DNA of 64,000 nucleotides from Acanthosepion pharaonis (Eukaryota > Mollusca > Cephalopoda > Sepiida > Sepiidae), in NCBI GenBank assembly GCA_903632075.3, contig CAHIKZ030000838.1, positions 785,001-849,000 on the forward strand. The letters run 5' to 3'. A program made the translations under genes and the position numbers. The stretch's first letter is position 1. Each line of letters opens with the position of its first letter. The notes below the pieces were generated by a model, which searched no databases, was not told where the DNA came from, and was given only the letters and a program-made list of their open reading frames with translations. This document shows, piece after piece, positions 33,701 through 45,200 of the stretch.

Positions 33701-33809
33701 GATTGGGGTAGAAAATCTCTCCAACCCGCGAGCATTCTTTTTCTTTGGATTATGCATTTGGAATATGCGATATATTTCTAAAGTTATCTATTATGTAAAA
33801 ATGGTAAAT

Positions 33810-34335
33810 GTTGTGTGCAAAGTTGGTTTAATAGTCAGACATTTACTTTGGTAAAGACTGTAAAAATCTTATGAAAAATTAACGATGATAAAATAAACAA
33901 CACCTTCGTTTCTTGTGTTATATATTTCATTTTATGAATTACTTTTAAAATTAAAAATTGAACTTGGCTCATCATCTAGAATACGGTCTCGGGTTGTTTT
34001 GTACGACGAGTCACCAGAACAATTTCTCATATTCTGCGACACAGAATTGTTGGCTGCTAACACTGTAAACATTTCCGTGTCATTTTATCTTATGAACGAC
34101 TGTAAACAATTAAAGAAATATAGCTCTTCTAATAGAAACAATAAACTTCGTTTGTGTCAAGCAAAACATAGTAAATTTTAAAATTGTTCATGAAATCTTG
34201 TCATGACACGATGGAAAGAATTCCTCACACCTCAACTCTGCTGAACTGTTAGCTTCATTTTCCTTTTCTTTTTTTTTCTTTTTTTTTCTCGAACATAAAA
34301 TTCAATCTCTCTCTATATTTCTGAGGTGATGTATC
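33810..34335. other. No gene recognised
   Basis: AT-rich. The frame 33915-34181 (88 codons) carries no family motif. Confidence 0.5.
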
Positions 34336-34339
34336 GTAA

Positions 34340-34575
34340 TTATTTACACTATTTACATTGTTCGAACAGTTGTCCTCGTCTTCGTTACCATATTCACGAC
34401 GTTTCGGCTATTGTATGCCCCAACCTTCTTCAGGTGATTGGAATTTCGTACTGAACCCTTTACTTCGTTCACCAGGATAGATTATTCTAGTTGTACGTGC
34501 CATGCCTCATGCAGATATTTCAGTATCAGTTATATTCCTTTAACTTAACTCTCCAAGTATTCGTTCGCCTTTACT
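34340..34575 (-). repeat. Penelope-like element end
   Basis: ATTCACGACGTTTCGGCTAT and CCTTCTTCAGGTGATTGGAA match, on the minus strand, the conserved terminal region of Penelope elements (C-C-T-G-A-A-G-A-A-G-G ... A-G-C-C-G-A-A-A-C-G-T-C-G). They are shared with 27940-28010. Confidence 0.7.
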
Positions 34576-34589
34576 TGACCTAAATAGAT

Positions 34590-34745
34590 TTTAGTTCAAC
34601 ACCTGGCTACAGTAGAGAGAAGAGATGGATTCAAATCTTTCCTAAGGGTATTTACTCGTAACTGAATATAACAAACACACATGGAATTGGAACTCGTCTC
34701 TTCGATTTCTCATCCCGAGCCGTTATCCATTAAACTCTCCGTACA
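34590..34745 (-). repeat. tRNA-like SINE fragment
   Basis: Homologous to 620-745: AGATGGATTCAAATCTTTCC, then AAGGGTATTTACTCGTAA, ending in a tRNA-like head on the minus strand (GAGAGTTTAATGGATAACGG). Confidence 0.6.
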
Positions 34746-35095
34746 TTAACGCTTACAGCACCTCGTATTTCCAAAAAGTTCTAAGTTTTCACCAGGATCA
34801 ACGTAGCTTAGCTTCGGTGACTGTACGAGAACCGGTGTTTTAATGTGATATCTCTGTAAACTTAAGAAACAGGTAATGTCTTCGTGAATCCCAAAAGAAT
34901 ACAATGTAGATTTTACGAGCTTATTGCTTAAGAGTTCAAAGGATTTTTCGATTCTAAAGATTCCAGTCAATAAAAATTGAACTTAAAAATTGTGCATTAT
35001 TTTAATTTCCTAGAAACCAGACTTATAATTAATTACTTTGCAAAACTTAATCAGAAAATTAAGAAACAGAAAAGCTTCATCAGAAAAGAGTATTG
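34746..35095. other. No gene recognised
   Basis: No supported feature. Confidence 0.5.
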
Positions 35096-35099
35096 AACA

Positions 35100-35530
35100 A
35101 TTACGCAATGTCAATCCTCCATTATTGCAGTGAATGCTGAACAGATGAAGAAGTGACTTGAAGCAACAGAAATATGGTTCTACAGAAGGATGCCATGGAA
35201 TGAACAACGATATAAAAGTTAAATATTAAAACAAAGATATGTAAAATTTTAAAGAAAATGGAAACGAAGATGATACTTATAATTAACATGAAAAAGAAAC
35301 AGTTAAAATTTCTAATACACATAATGAGGAAAATGTGTTTGAAAAGTCTGACAATTACGAGTGATATTGAAGGTACAAGGGAAAGAGAGAGAAAACGGCG
35401 CATAACCTACTTAACGAGCTTATGTAAATTGTGGGCAGATCAGGGTTTTTAGATGAGATAGCAAAAATAATGGTCGCCAGAAGAAAAGGAATAATCTTTC
35501 TTATAAAACTGGGGGTGACTTAATTTGTTT
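35100..35530 (+). pseudogene. RTE-like LINE C-terminal remnant
   Basis: Heavily decayed plus-strand end of a LINE. It carries an A-E-I-W-F-Y-R-R-M motif (35162-35190), KRKQLKFLIHIMRKM-like sequence near 35300, and YLTSLCKLWADQG (35410-35447). The last corresponds to the family end Y-L-T-S-L-C-K-W-M-A-D-Q-G seen again at 57257, 60630 and 61250. Confidence 0.75.
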
Positions 35531-36375
35531 ACTTCGTTCTATATGGAAAACTGGCAGATAACATGTTTTTTGACAAAATGAATTATTTGCGGTTGAGTGT
35601 ATTATCTAATAAAAAGCCCGTGTGCTGAATTTCTAAGGAGTTGGTTACTTATTTATATAACTGATTCTAAGGATGAAAAGTAATTAACCCAGTGGCTTTG
35701 TATTTTAAATTGCAATAAAAAAAAATTATGCAATATTTTCTAAGAAACAGAAAATAAATGTGGCGAATATTTGAAAGGTTATTTTTTGCTGTCGCATTTA
35801 ATCTATATCATATTAAATACATTTAAAAAAAAGGCTATATGAATGCAATCAAATGAGTCTAAGTACGATTTTTATTTGTAAATTGCAAAACAGAGCGCGC
35901 CAGGTACTTTAGAAAATATATTTAGTAATATATAAATGGAAGTCGATACTTGTAATATTATTTCTTATTACTTTAAATATTATATATAATAGATACAAAT
36001 GTTTAAGTATCCCTGTATTTTAAACACTGTAACGTTATATCTTCCGTCCTCTACCTTCGAGAATCTTAATAAAGACAATGCTACTTCAAACCTTAACCCC
36101 TCTTACTGGATAAGACACCGTCAGGTACATTGTATTTTGAACCAATTATCCACGGAAAGAATTTAGAGCCAATCCACATTCAATTGCTCTATTTAAGAAA
36201 TTCACATCTCTTGGGATTCCTTGAAGTTCACATCGGCAAAACTTATCTTTGTATCGAATGGTAAATGCAGTAGTGATTGGTAAGCACTGCCACTAATTAT
36301 TATGTATAGCTAGTTGTAATGTGTAGATTCGCTACGTGAGGTAGTGGTAATGGTATTTGTCCTACTAGTAACGTT
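35531..36375. other. No gene recognised
   Basis: AT-rich non-coding DNA. Confidence 0.6.
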
Positions 36376-36379
36376 AACC

Positions 36380-36403
36380 TCTCTCTCTCTCTCTCTCTCT
36401 CTC
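36380..36403. repeat. (CT)n microsatellite
   Basis: CTCT run at the left edge of the satellite-like array. Confidence 0.9.
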
Positions 36404-37800
36404 TGGGCAGAGCGTAACTCAGTTGTGTCTCTGTCTACGGACAGAGCGCAAACGAAAAAATATTGAAGGTGACCGGTCCGGAGAACAACTGCACGCGACA
36501 GTACATCCTTACTGCACTAAAGAGAGAGATCGATAGCAATATCGATGCCAGCGCAAACAATGTTTGCGGGGACTGGGCATATTTTTCCCATAGACCGTGT
36601 GTAAGCACTAGAGTAGCCTATATAAAACCAACCTTGTGCCATAACTTGTCACCATGAGGAGACGAATAAATTCTACTCGCACTGTTGACATCTTCCAGTT
36701 GAGTCCCTGTCTTCGAGCAGAGCGTAACACAGCTAAAAAAATACTAAGAGGTGCCGGTCCCCGAGAAACAGCTTCTGGTGACCATCCCCCAACTCATTGC
36801 ACTAAGAGGGGGATCGGTAGTAATACCGATGCCAGCGCCACCAACGATTGCGGAGACTGGGCAGTTTTTAGCCATATCTCGAGTGTATGAACCAGGGTAA
36901 CCCACATGAAACTGACTTTGTATTACATCTTTTCACTGTGAGGAACAAGTAAATACAATGGCACTTGTCCTACGCGTACTGCTAACATCTCTCAGTTGCG
37001 TCTCTATGTTTGGTCAGCGGAGACTGGGCAATTTTTAGCCATATCTCGAGTGTATGCACCAGGGTAACCCACATGAAACTGACTTTGTATTACATCTTTT
37101 CACTGTGAGGAACAAGTAAATACAATGGCACTTGTCCTACGCGTACTGCTAACATCTGTCAGTTGCGTCTCTGTGTTTGGTCAGCGGAGGCTGGGCAATT
37201 TTTGACCCTGATCTGGATGTACGCGCCTGATGCCCCACATGAAAACGACATTTGTCACATATTGTCACTCTGGGGAGATGAATAAATGATTCTTTTGTCA
37301 TTTGTCAGTTGCGTCTCTATCAGCGGACAGAACGCAACTGAATCCGGGGGAAAACTTCCTGCGACAGTACACTCTCACTGCACAGGGGTATCAGTAGTAA
37401 TACCGTTACCCGCGCAATCGAGGTTGCGAGGGGTGCACAACTTTTGGCATTGACTTAGTTGTATGGGGTCGGATATCCAACATGCAATTCATCTTGTCAT
37501 ATCTTGTCACTGTGAGGGGATTAGTAAATACCTTGGCACTTGTCCTGCCCGTACTGTTAACATCTGTCATTTACGTCTCTGTCTTCGAGTAGAACACAAC
37601 TCAGCTGTGTCTCTATCTGTGGACAGAGCACAGCAGAAAATGTTGAGAGGTTCCTGGTGATGTGGAACAGCTGCCTGAGACTTTGGAGTTTTGGGGGGAC
37701 GGAGAGACTTTTGGCCATGACCAGTGTGTACGCGCTCGGATGCCCAACATTAAACCGACCTCATGTCACATCTTGTGTCACCGTGGGGAACGAGTAAATA
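36404..37800. repeat. Satellite-like tandem array, 167-bp and longer units
   Basis: GC-richer block of about 1.4 kb built from degenerate units. The landmark CGGAGACTGGGC or a variant occurs near 36566, 36851, 37018 and 37185, then as decayed forms near 37428 and 37692. Two steps of exactly 167 bp (36851-37018-37185) have near-identical sequence, including GTATTACATCTTTTCACTGTG. The others are 240-290 bp and include an extra part with GACAGAGCGCAAC. Open frames here (36463-36890, 37463-37660) are repeat artefacts. Confidence 0.85.
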
Positions 37801-37879
37801 TATGGTAATTATATTGTCTTGTGCCACTGACAAACAAAGGATTTCGCTCCTCTGTCGAGATTATTGTTCATGTTTCATG

Positions 37880-38000
37880 TGACCATCCTCCATGCAGTAC
37901 CCCTTCTTCAGGAGGTGGGGTGGGTTTATTGTTCGGCACCTGAGGCATCCCGAAAATGGTGAAGTGCTGCGGTGGCTTGAGAATTTTTCCACAGTACTGC
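37880..38000. repeat. Dispersed repeat shared with 45490-45600
   Basis: GGTGGGGTGGGTTTATTGTTCGGCACCTGAGGCATCCCGAAAATGG is a diverged copy of the stretch at 45519-45572. No coding signal. Confidence 0.6.
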
Positions 38001-38370
38001 CAATAAACCCACATTATACTCGAACTTTGTGTAACATTCCATTGCCTCGTGGGCGCACTCTAAATGCTATGGTACTTTAAATATAGACCCAATACTGACT
38101 GCGTTGAACAGCAAAACCTACTTGAATATCATAACAGTAAACAAAGTAATTTCTAAAATATTAATTAATTAATATTTATTAATATTAAATCTTTGTTAAA
38201 TCGTCTATCGAAGGCAATGCACACTGATATAAAACCTGAGACTATTTGCGTCTAATGATGTAGATAATTTTTCTTTAGTGGAAATGCTATCATTGGTCAG
38301 GGTATGGGATTGACCCTATGCAAATCTTTTTCTCACTTAAAAAAAAACTTCAAGGTCAGGCATTGACCTT
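38001..38370. other. No gene recognised
   Basis: AT-rich, nothing supported. Confidence 0.55.
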
Positions 38371-38545
38371 ACTATAAGATTAGTTGGAGAGAAGGCTTAA
38401 GTAAATGGTTAAGTAATAAAAAAAACAGGTTTGCAGATATATCGTTTAGTAAACAATAAGTACACCATAAGAGAGTGTATCGAATGAACTAGCGCTCAAT
38501 CTATTCACAGTTTCCCGAAGCCTTCTGTCCAACTAATCTTATAGT
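38371..38545. repeat. Small inverted-repeat element, MITE-like
   Basis: CTATAAGATTAGTTGGAGAGAAGGCTT at 38372-38398 is matched, inverted with one mismatch, by 38518-38544. The 27-bp ends enclose about 120 bp without coding capacity. No clear target duplication was identified. Confidence 0.65.
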
Positions 38546-39367
38546 AGGCGGAAGAGTCTAACATAGACTCTTAAGAGGGAGGTCACCACAACAATTATTG
38601 AAGTCAATGAGAATAAATGAAATGATATGCGAAAAGGCTTTGCTTGATAAAAATGTCCTGTTGTTGAAACATGAAAACTTTGTTGGAATCACAATCAACA
38701 ATACAGGATATCTAAAGAAAACAAAAACCACATAACCAGACATCAAAGTAGTAGAGCCCGGCGTTGCCCGGGGATGTAACATTAAGAGATAGATCAAGTA
38801 TCCACCATCATAAAGACGGAAAAATAAAATTGACAAAGATTATTGTTTAAGGTTGACAGACACGCATGTCTTAATTAGCTTATTTTTTTTTTTTTTTACG
38901 AATTGGTCAAACCCAAACTCAAACAAAAACATTGTTTTCGATCGTTATGAGTCTACAGATTGAATAGAATTTTATTATGAACAATTGTCTTGTAAATGGA
39001 ATTTTTAAAGCATTCTGAATGTAAAAATAAAGAAAAAGGTGTGCAAGACAATAAGAAACACTACCTGCCAAAAAAAAAGTGAAGTTTTGTTGAAATCGGT
39101 TGAAAAATATAGGAAATCCGATCCCATATATAAACGAACACATACACACACAACCTGGGTTTTATAAGTATAACTCGATATGAGTTGTCCCTCTTCCATT
39201 CTCGCGAAAGCGAAGCCCTAATCGTGTTTTCAAATTGATTTCGTGCAAAAACAATTGTTTTTCCAATTTTTGGCACTGTCAGAACCACCGCAAGGTAATT
39301 TTACATAGTCCTGTGATGTTTTGTTTAAATCGGTTGAAAAATGTAGGAAATCCGATCCAATATATAA

Positions 39368-39399
<32 letters not shown>

Positions 39400-39420
39400 C
39401 CTGAGTTTTATAATAAGTAT
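38546..39420. repeat. Dispersed repeat sequence with internal direct repeat
   Basis: GCCCGGCGTTGCCCGGGG near 38757 is a motif I associate with widespread invertebrate repeats. AAATCGGTTGAAAAATATAGGAAATCCGATCC (39094 onward) recurs at 39330 with one or two changes, both times followed by ATATATAAACG and a CA run. No gene is called. Confidence 0.6.
39368..39398. repeat. (CA)n microsatellite
   Basis: Plain CA run. Confidence 0.95.
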
Positions 39421-39650
39421 GATGTTATAGTATGCTGTATCCTTCACTTCTTCCTTCGCCCTTAACCCCGAAAGGAGTCGTTGGGGCGCAGACGTGTTGC
39501 GCTGTCCACCATTCCCCTGCATTTGTCGCGGTCGTATGTCAGAGCCTGTGTCTCCGCGAATGGTTTCTTGGTGTGTTCATCATATGGCGTGTCTTAGCCG
39601 TTTTAACTTTACGAAGCCCATCCCTTTCTAAGAGAAAAATTCACTAACAA
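39421..39650. other. GC-richer unassigned block, possibly a dispersed repeat
   Basis: Sequence such as CCTTAACCCCGAAAGGAGTCG contrasts with the AT-rich surroundings. No coding call can be made. Confidence 0.4.
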
Positions 39651-40364
39651 ACGCTAATCAGACGGGTGAATGTTGTCTTATATACCCGCTGTCAAATGTG
39701 AAAACAGAGATAGTTGAAGGCAGTAATATAGAGTAAAAAAAATAAATAATGGAAAAAATATTGTGTTGGAAAGTTTGCAATATGGAATCTTCTATCTTAG
39801 ATTTGCTTTCTTTCTTCTCAGATGGACTAAGTATAAGGAGATGTGGTGGAGATGTGATGAAATGTGGTTTCCTTCGTAATTTCTCAGTTCTTCAGTAGTC
39901 GTTAATCTGGGGTATCATATATGATAGATATTGCCACCCCACGCTGACATCATGTGACACAAGATCAGTTTAATGTGGAGAGCCCTTGGTTTTGCTTTGT
40001 CTCATGACAAAGCCACAACTGAGAGATGATAAACGACACACCGCATCTCGCAGGTCCGACCGCAAGACTCGAGTATCGTATTCAGCGTCTCTTCTTCGAT
40101 ACTTGTATAGTATCTACGCATTAGCTATACTAAGTAGGCAGTCATTTACATATCGCTACAGGGAGGAAACAAAAGAAATAAAAAGAAAAAACCTTTTTCT
40201 TTGACATATATATATGTGGGTGGTGCGTGAGTGTGCGCGCGCGCGTGTGTTTATTTTATTGATTTCTGTGATAGCTTTGCCGGATGTATACATTCGCTGA
40301 CCAAAAGATTGTGTGACATATTTCACGCCCCAATAAAATGGTCTCGAACGCTTATTAAGACTTA
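39651..40364. other. No gene recognised
   Basis: AT-rich with a (GT)n/(GC)n tract near 40215-40250. Confidence 0.55.
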
Positions 40365-40990
40365 GTCAACCCAGACCCCAAGTGGAACTCGTATATACGA
40401 TCGATCGCTAAAGATGTTGGAAAAATGGTCAGTTCTCTGTACCGTTTCAGTAAGTACCTTACTCCTGTTATCCTCTAGCTTTATAAGAACCAGATCAGGC
40501 CAAAAATGAAATAGTGTTGCCATATAGTGACAGGAGCTGTCCAGTCTTCACTTTCTACTCACAATAGAGTTCAAAAGCCTCCGCATCCTAGTGGGTGAGA
40601 AATTATTTTCCATCCTACAACCCCTTCTTCACAGATGAAACTGCTCTTTCCATAGAAAGTGTTCAGACAGATTTCATTCCTTTAGTTCTACCAGTTATAA
40701 CCTTCACGGCTAAGACACGCCATGCTACGCACATTGCGGCGAATCACCCCCATTCCCTTTCATATTTCATCGAAGGGATATAAGTTCCATTCGAGCAGCC
40801 TCTTTCTACAAATTGCTGCTTTGTGAAACTGACTCCCAAGAGGGTTCTTCCTCGATCACTACAATCTTAACCTGTTCAAGTCTAGAATTAACCTTTATCT
40901 TCCCCACATATCTGTATCACCTGTGTTTCTTACTCTGTAACACTCTACCTCAAGTGGCCCTCAGGTCTTTTACGGAGTGAACATCATTGT
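40365..40990 (+). pseudogene. Jockey-like LINE, C-terminal fragment
   Basis: Same family as 10245-11160. The DNA PDPKWNSYIRSIAKDVGKMVSSLYR-coding stretch near 40374-40447 aligns to 10810-10890, followed by LIKNQIRPKM, then LVLPVITFTAKTRHATHIA and NHPHSLSY (40680-40770), and a VKLTPKRVLP tail near 40835. The order fits the thumb-to-C-terminus of a Jockey/CR1-like protein. Several frame shifts and stops are present. Confidence 0.85.
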
Positions 40991-40999
40991 AAAAAAATA

Positions 41000-41439
41000 T
41001 TTATTATATTTGTATTTTTTAACCTTCATCAAAAATTCTTCAAACACTGGTCAACGGGTGGTGACCGTTTCATTTAGCTTTTTTCCTATGGGGACAGAAG
41101 GAAAAGAAAAGATAGAATGTTGGAATTTCTCTTCGCTTAGGATTTTTGAGGACTTATAGTAAATTAAAACTTTAGCTCAAGTTTCAACCTCACCTGTCTC
41201 TCTGTATATTCGTGTTAGTATGTGTGTGTATTTGTATGTGTGTATGTCTATGTGCGTGTGTATGTGCATTTGTGTATGTATATGTGTGTGCATATGTATG
41301 CACCTGTTGGTAACATAAACACCGTGAGCCGTGGTGAAGGCAATTTTACTTCTTTAATGCCACTTCATGTGCTTTTGAACGCCATTGCTCCTTTGATGGA
41401 AAGAAGACATCACCTCAAACTGTAATGGGAAGCTCTTAT
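41000..41439. other. No gene recognised
   Basis: Contains a degenerate (TG)n tract at 41218-41300. The valine/tyrosine-rich frame there is an artefact. Confidence 0.55.
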
Positions 41440-42875
41440 TATCCTTTTGTTACTCAAAAAGATACTCCATCCTAAATAATGAAACATCGGATCGACATGG
41501 CATAGCCAAACTGGAATAACCAAAAAGTTATTGAATTCAGCATCTCAAACTCTTGGCTTAGGCAATTTGTCACAAATGTCAGAGTTTATAATCCTTACCT
41601 TGAATCTGATCACACACTTAGTGTGACAAAACTTACAATACATCAGCCAACAAAATAGCCTGCTTCTGCTCACATAAACCACGAACAGCACCTAGATATA
41701 ATATCCAAGTGCTAAAAAAATGGAAATATAAGTTTAGAATTCCGTAATAAACTAGACTCCAAATTGATGTCTCTAAATCTTGACCATAGCAACATAGAGG
41801 AATCAGATAATGTTATATTATTCTCCTTAGCCGAAGCACGTGAGATACTTCCAAGAATATCTACACTGAAAAAATTACCCATGGGGTAACAGTGCTGATT
41901 AGAAAAGATTGATACAAGATATAAGCAATCAAAAGAGGAAGAAAAATGGAAAGTAGAATATTAAACAATTAACAAAGAAAATAAAAAATGTAGTTAAAGT
42001 TCTAAGAAAACAATATATGGAAAATGTGTAAATCAAATTAATAAAACCAAACAACATAGACGTTGTGTTGAAGTGTGGAATAAAGTGGAAAATCATGATA
42101 GCAATCAAAAACAAATCAGAAATAGCGTACCCTCTCCCCGAATTTAAAAACAACTTTCTAAATTTAATGAAAAAGTCTGGAACCAGAAGCGCATCCCCAC
42201 AAAAGTTGTGTGTATCATGCATTTCATGCACTACAAAAAAAAGTTAACCCCAAGTTCCTCACAAATACAGAGGTATCTCAGTTAGAAACATTATAGAGAA
42301 TGTACTAATGAACCATTCAATTTGACTTTCGCTTCATTAAGGGGTGTAATGATGTCAAAAATGTCATCATACAACCCTATGAAATTGCAAACAAAAATTA
42401 TATATTTGCTATGTAGTCATAACGGCTCTGAATCCACTGAATGCCTAGATAGAATTATATCCGTCCACAAAATCGTACACTCCAAATCACACCTGGAGTA
42501 CAAGGAGGAATGGAGCGCCTCAATTTATTTAATCTCTCACTAGACTATGGTCCGCGAATATATAAAGGCAGATGAGAAGAGATGGACACTCATCACAAAT
42601 ATTCCATACCGTGTCCCAGGAGAATCTGCTTGTGGAAAAAATAGAATTCTTGTTGGCATCATTGAATTTGTTAAGGATAAAATTGTTGTGGGATTCAATT
42701 ACTCTAAACATGTTATTAGTACTTGAATACCTTATTTTAATGGTTTTTCTATTGAAAATCTTACCTAGAGGGATGTTATTCTGAAAATGTTTATTTATAA
42801 GTTTCAAGAAAATATGTCCAATATTAATTCTAGATAATTTACAGAAGGGGGTTGAACCAAATAATATTTCTTTTT
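41440..42875 (+). pseudogene. LINE endonuclease-to-RT linker fragment
   Basis: Plus-strand reading over several frames shows the end of an APE-type endonuclease (SWLRQFVTNVRVYNP-like, then L-E-S-D-H remnant near 41560-41615). A long linker follows with LAEAREILPRI-like sequence (41828), PEFKNNFLNLMKKSGTRSA (42140-42195) and SYNPMKLQTKIIYLLCSHNGS (42367-42427). The start of the reverse transcriptase includes HLEYKEEWSASIY (42488-42530) and IEFVKDKIVVGF-like sequence near 42660. This family usually continues with the Y-M-D-D LINE blocks seen at 13.2 kb, so it may be an internal part of the same type of element. Decayed throughout. Confidence 0.7.
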
Positions 42876-43138
42876 CTATTTTTTCTGTGAATTACTACTC
42901 TTAACTTCACTATGGTTATTTGTGGGGTTTAAGTAAGACAGGTTATGTACAAAACCACTTTTCCGGAGGGCATTTTCGTACAATGCTTTATTCTTATCAA
43001 ATATAGTCTTATTAGATGATAGCTTATTGATTCTAGAACCAATGGTAATTGGTATCTGCTTCAAGATGGTATGGGGGTAGTTCGAGTTAATGTTAATATA
43101 ATTAGGAGTTTCCTGTTCCTTGTAGTAAGATTTAAATG

Positions 43139-43141
<3 letters not shown>
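42876..43141 (-). pseudogene. Penelope-like reverse transcriptase, C-terminal fragment
   Basis: The minus-strand frame contains YININSNYPHTILKQIPITI, then RINKLSSNKTIFDKNKALYE and NALRKSGF, matching the region downstream of the YRDD palm in the Penelope-type protein seen at 1200-2830. Its Ile-Tyr start is only the adjoining TA microsatellite. Confidence 0.75.

Positions 43142-43188
<47 letters not shown>
43142..43188. repeat. (TA)n microsatellite
   Basis: TA run abutting the Penelope-like fragment. Confidence 0.95.
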
Positions 43189-43189
<1 letters not shown>

Positions 43190-43399
43190 CCACTAATTCG
43201 GTATATGTAATCAAATCGAAATTCTTTTAAAAATATTCGGGTCACCAGATTTACAATATATGATTAGTAAATATTGTGTTACGTAATAACACCATTTCCT
43301 AAGACTAATCTTAATGAATATGAATTTTAAAAGATTTAAAATCTTTATAAATTATTCAATTTAAAATTGTACATAAATGAAAACAAATCTTGTAAATAT

Positions 43400-43970
43400 T
43401 CATTTTTCGTCGAAATTTTTTTCAGATAATATTGTCTTTAATATATATTATTCTTAAAAGCAATTAAAAGATTCTCTTATTAAATAATGTTTTAGTTTTA
43501 TTGGTTTTTTGGGGGGTTTTTTTTTCGACCAAGAACTGATATTCAGTAAGACCGGATTCAATTCTGCAAAAAAAAATTCGGTGATTTAATTTTTTCAAAG
43601 AATGCTGCTTTTAACTAATATAGTCACTAAAAATTATGAATTTCTTAATTTTCATAAAATTAAGTAATTTTAATGGCAGAAATAAATATAAAAAGATATT
43701 TTTACCAAGTTTTTTAATTAAAAAAATTTCAAAAATAATTTAATTCATTTTTGAGTAAGTCTTCAAAATTTCATTAAAATCTGATATTTATTTGATTTTT
43801 ACAAGAATTCAAAAATTAATTTGTCTGTTACCGAAAAAAAAGAAGCAAAAATTTGCTATGCTAAAAGTTAGTACAACCTCTGATGCAAGAAAAACAAGTT
43901 TTTTAATCAGAATTTCGATATGTTCTAAAATGGAATTAAAATTTTAATTAAATAATCAAAAAATACTTTG
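43400..43970 (+). repeat. AT-rich block A, also present in intron 3 of the secreted-protein gene
   Basis: Diverged direct match to about 55040-55600. Shared landmarks include AAAGCAATTAAAAG, GCTTTTAACTA, TTTTCATAAAATTA and TTTTTACAAGAATTC-like runs in the same order. Non-coding. Confidence 0.65.
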
Positions 43971-43984
43971 ATCCTTTCGATTTT

Positions 43985-44140
43985 GACGATAAAACTTTGA
44001 TCCTAGCGATAAAATGATCCTTGACGATAAAACTTTGATCCTAGCGATAAAATGATCCTTGACGATAAAACTTTGATCCTAGCGATAAAATGATCCTTGA
44101 CGATAAAACGTTGATCCTAGCGATTTTGACGATAAAACTA
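43985..44140. repeat. 38-bp tandem repeat, four units
   Basis: GACGATAAAACTTTGATCC starts at 43985, 44023, 44061 and 44099, an exact 38-bp step with nearly identical units. A partial unit follows at 44128. Confidence 0.95.
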
Positions 44141-44209
44141 TGTTTTCATTACGTTTGAAACATGTTTTCATCACGGTATACTGACTTTTTAGCGTTTTCG
44201 TGGAGGTAC

Positions 44210-44210
<1 letters not shown>
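44141..44210 (+). repeat. Block B, shared with the inverted-repeat arms near the gene
   Basis: TTTTCATCACGGTATACTGACTTTTTAGCGTTTTCGTGGAGG matches TTTTCATTACGCTATGCTCTTTTTTTAGAG...TCGTGGAGG at 50325-50362 and its inverted copy at 53745-53785. Confidence 0.65.

Positions 44211-44212
<2 letters not shown>

Positions 44213-44261
<49 letters not shown>
44213..44261. repeat. (TA)n microsatellite
   Basis: TA run. Confidence 0.95.
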
Positions 44262-44265
<4 letters not shown>

Positions 44266-44949
44266 ATAATATATATAAAGAACAGTAAGATTTAAAATCC
44301 AGCAATTATTTTTATTTAAAAAACAGTGCTCGATACATAAAATGTAAAGCATAATATTATAATTATTTACTATCCTAAAAATATGGTCCCAACGTTTCAA
44401 AATAGAAGCTAAAATTTTAAATTTAATTATAAAATTAAATTTAAAATCCATGGTTCCATACCATTATCAAGCGATTTTTGGAATAATTAAGAAGTTTACT
44501 TCACTTCTAAGCACAGAAAATTTTAACATTTTAAACTGCTAAGGTTACGGAAAAATTCAATCATTTTTATAAGGAGTTTTTGGGTGTTAATTTCCTTAAA
44601 AAAACTTTAGTATCAAATATAAGTTAGTTTCAAAATCAGGTTAAATTAAGGTGGGATAGGGGTGCATGCTCACAATTAATGACACCCGTTTTTCAACAAT
44701 AAAAAATTTTGAGCAGTTTTACTTGGCCGCTTAATTTATGAACAAATGAGCAAACCTCAGAATTACACTTTGGTAAAACAAAGAACATTTCTCTACATCC
44801 CATGAGAGATATTTGTGTCGTAGATTTTTAAAATAAAAATCGTAATGCTATTTATTTTATTGAATTTATAAACTTTATCTTGATCGTTTGCAAAGGAAAA
44901 AAACGACAAGTAATAATAACCTTTCAAATATCCTCGTTAATTTTTTTAT
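44262..44949. other. No gene recognised
   Basis: AT-rich, no supported coding segment. Confidence 0.55.
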
Positions 44950-45200
44950 GGTATAGCTTAGAGATTTAAGTGTCATGTTTTTGTCTGGGAAATTAACATT
45001 CTAATTTTATCCTTTTTTTATTATTTGATTTTTACGCTTGACTCAAGGTGTTTTTTTTACCTCTCAGGTTGAGAAGGTTTTTATAAAATCCTGTTATGAA
45101 TAATTACTGAGGCATTTAATACCCAACTGGGGATAATGATTGGTTGTTTCTTTCAACTGGGACATCTTCCTTATCACATTATTTATTGTGAGGTAATAAT
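44950..45200 (+). promoter_or_regulatory. Decayed copy of the secreted-protein gene's upstream region
   Basis: CTTTCAACTGGGACATCTTCCTTATCACAT (45149-45178) matches GTTCAACTGGAACAACTTCCTTATCACAT just upstream of the TATA box of the gene at 51033. The preceding CTGTTATGAATAATTACTGAGG matches CTGTTATACCTAATTATTCAGG there. The matching stretch stops before a TATA box and no exon follows. It is probably a relic of a duplicated promoter region. Confidence 0.6.

Noticed and set aside
36463..36890. Two cysteine-containing open frames with plausible composition
   Set aside because: Both lie in the tandem satellite-like units, change frame between units, and lack splice or start context.
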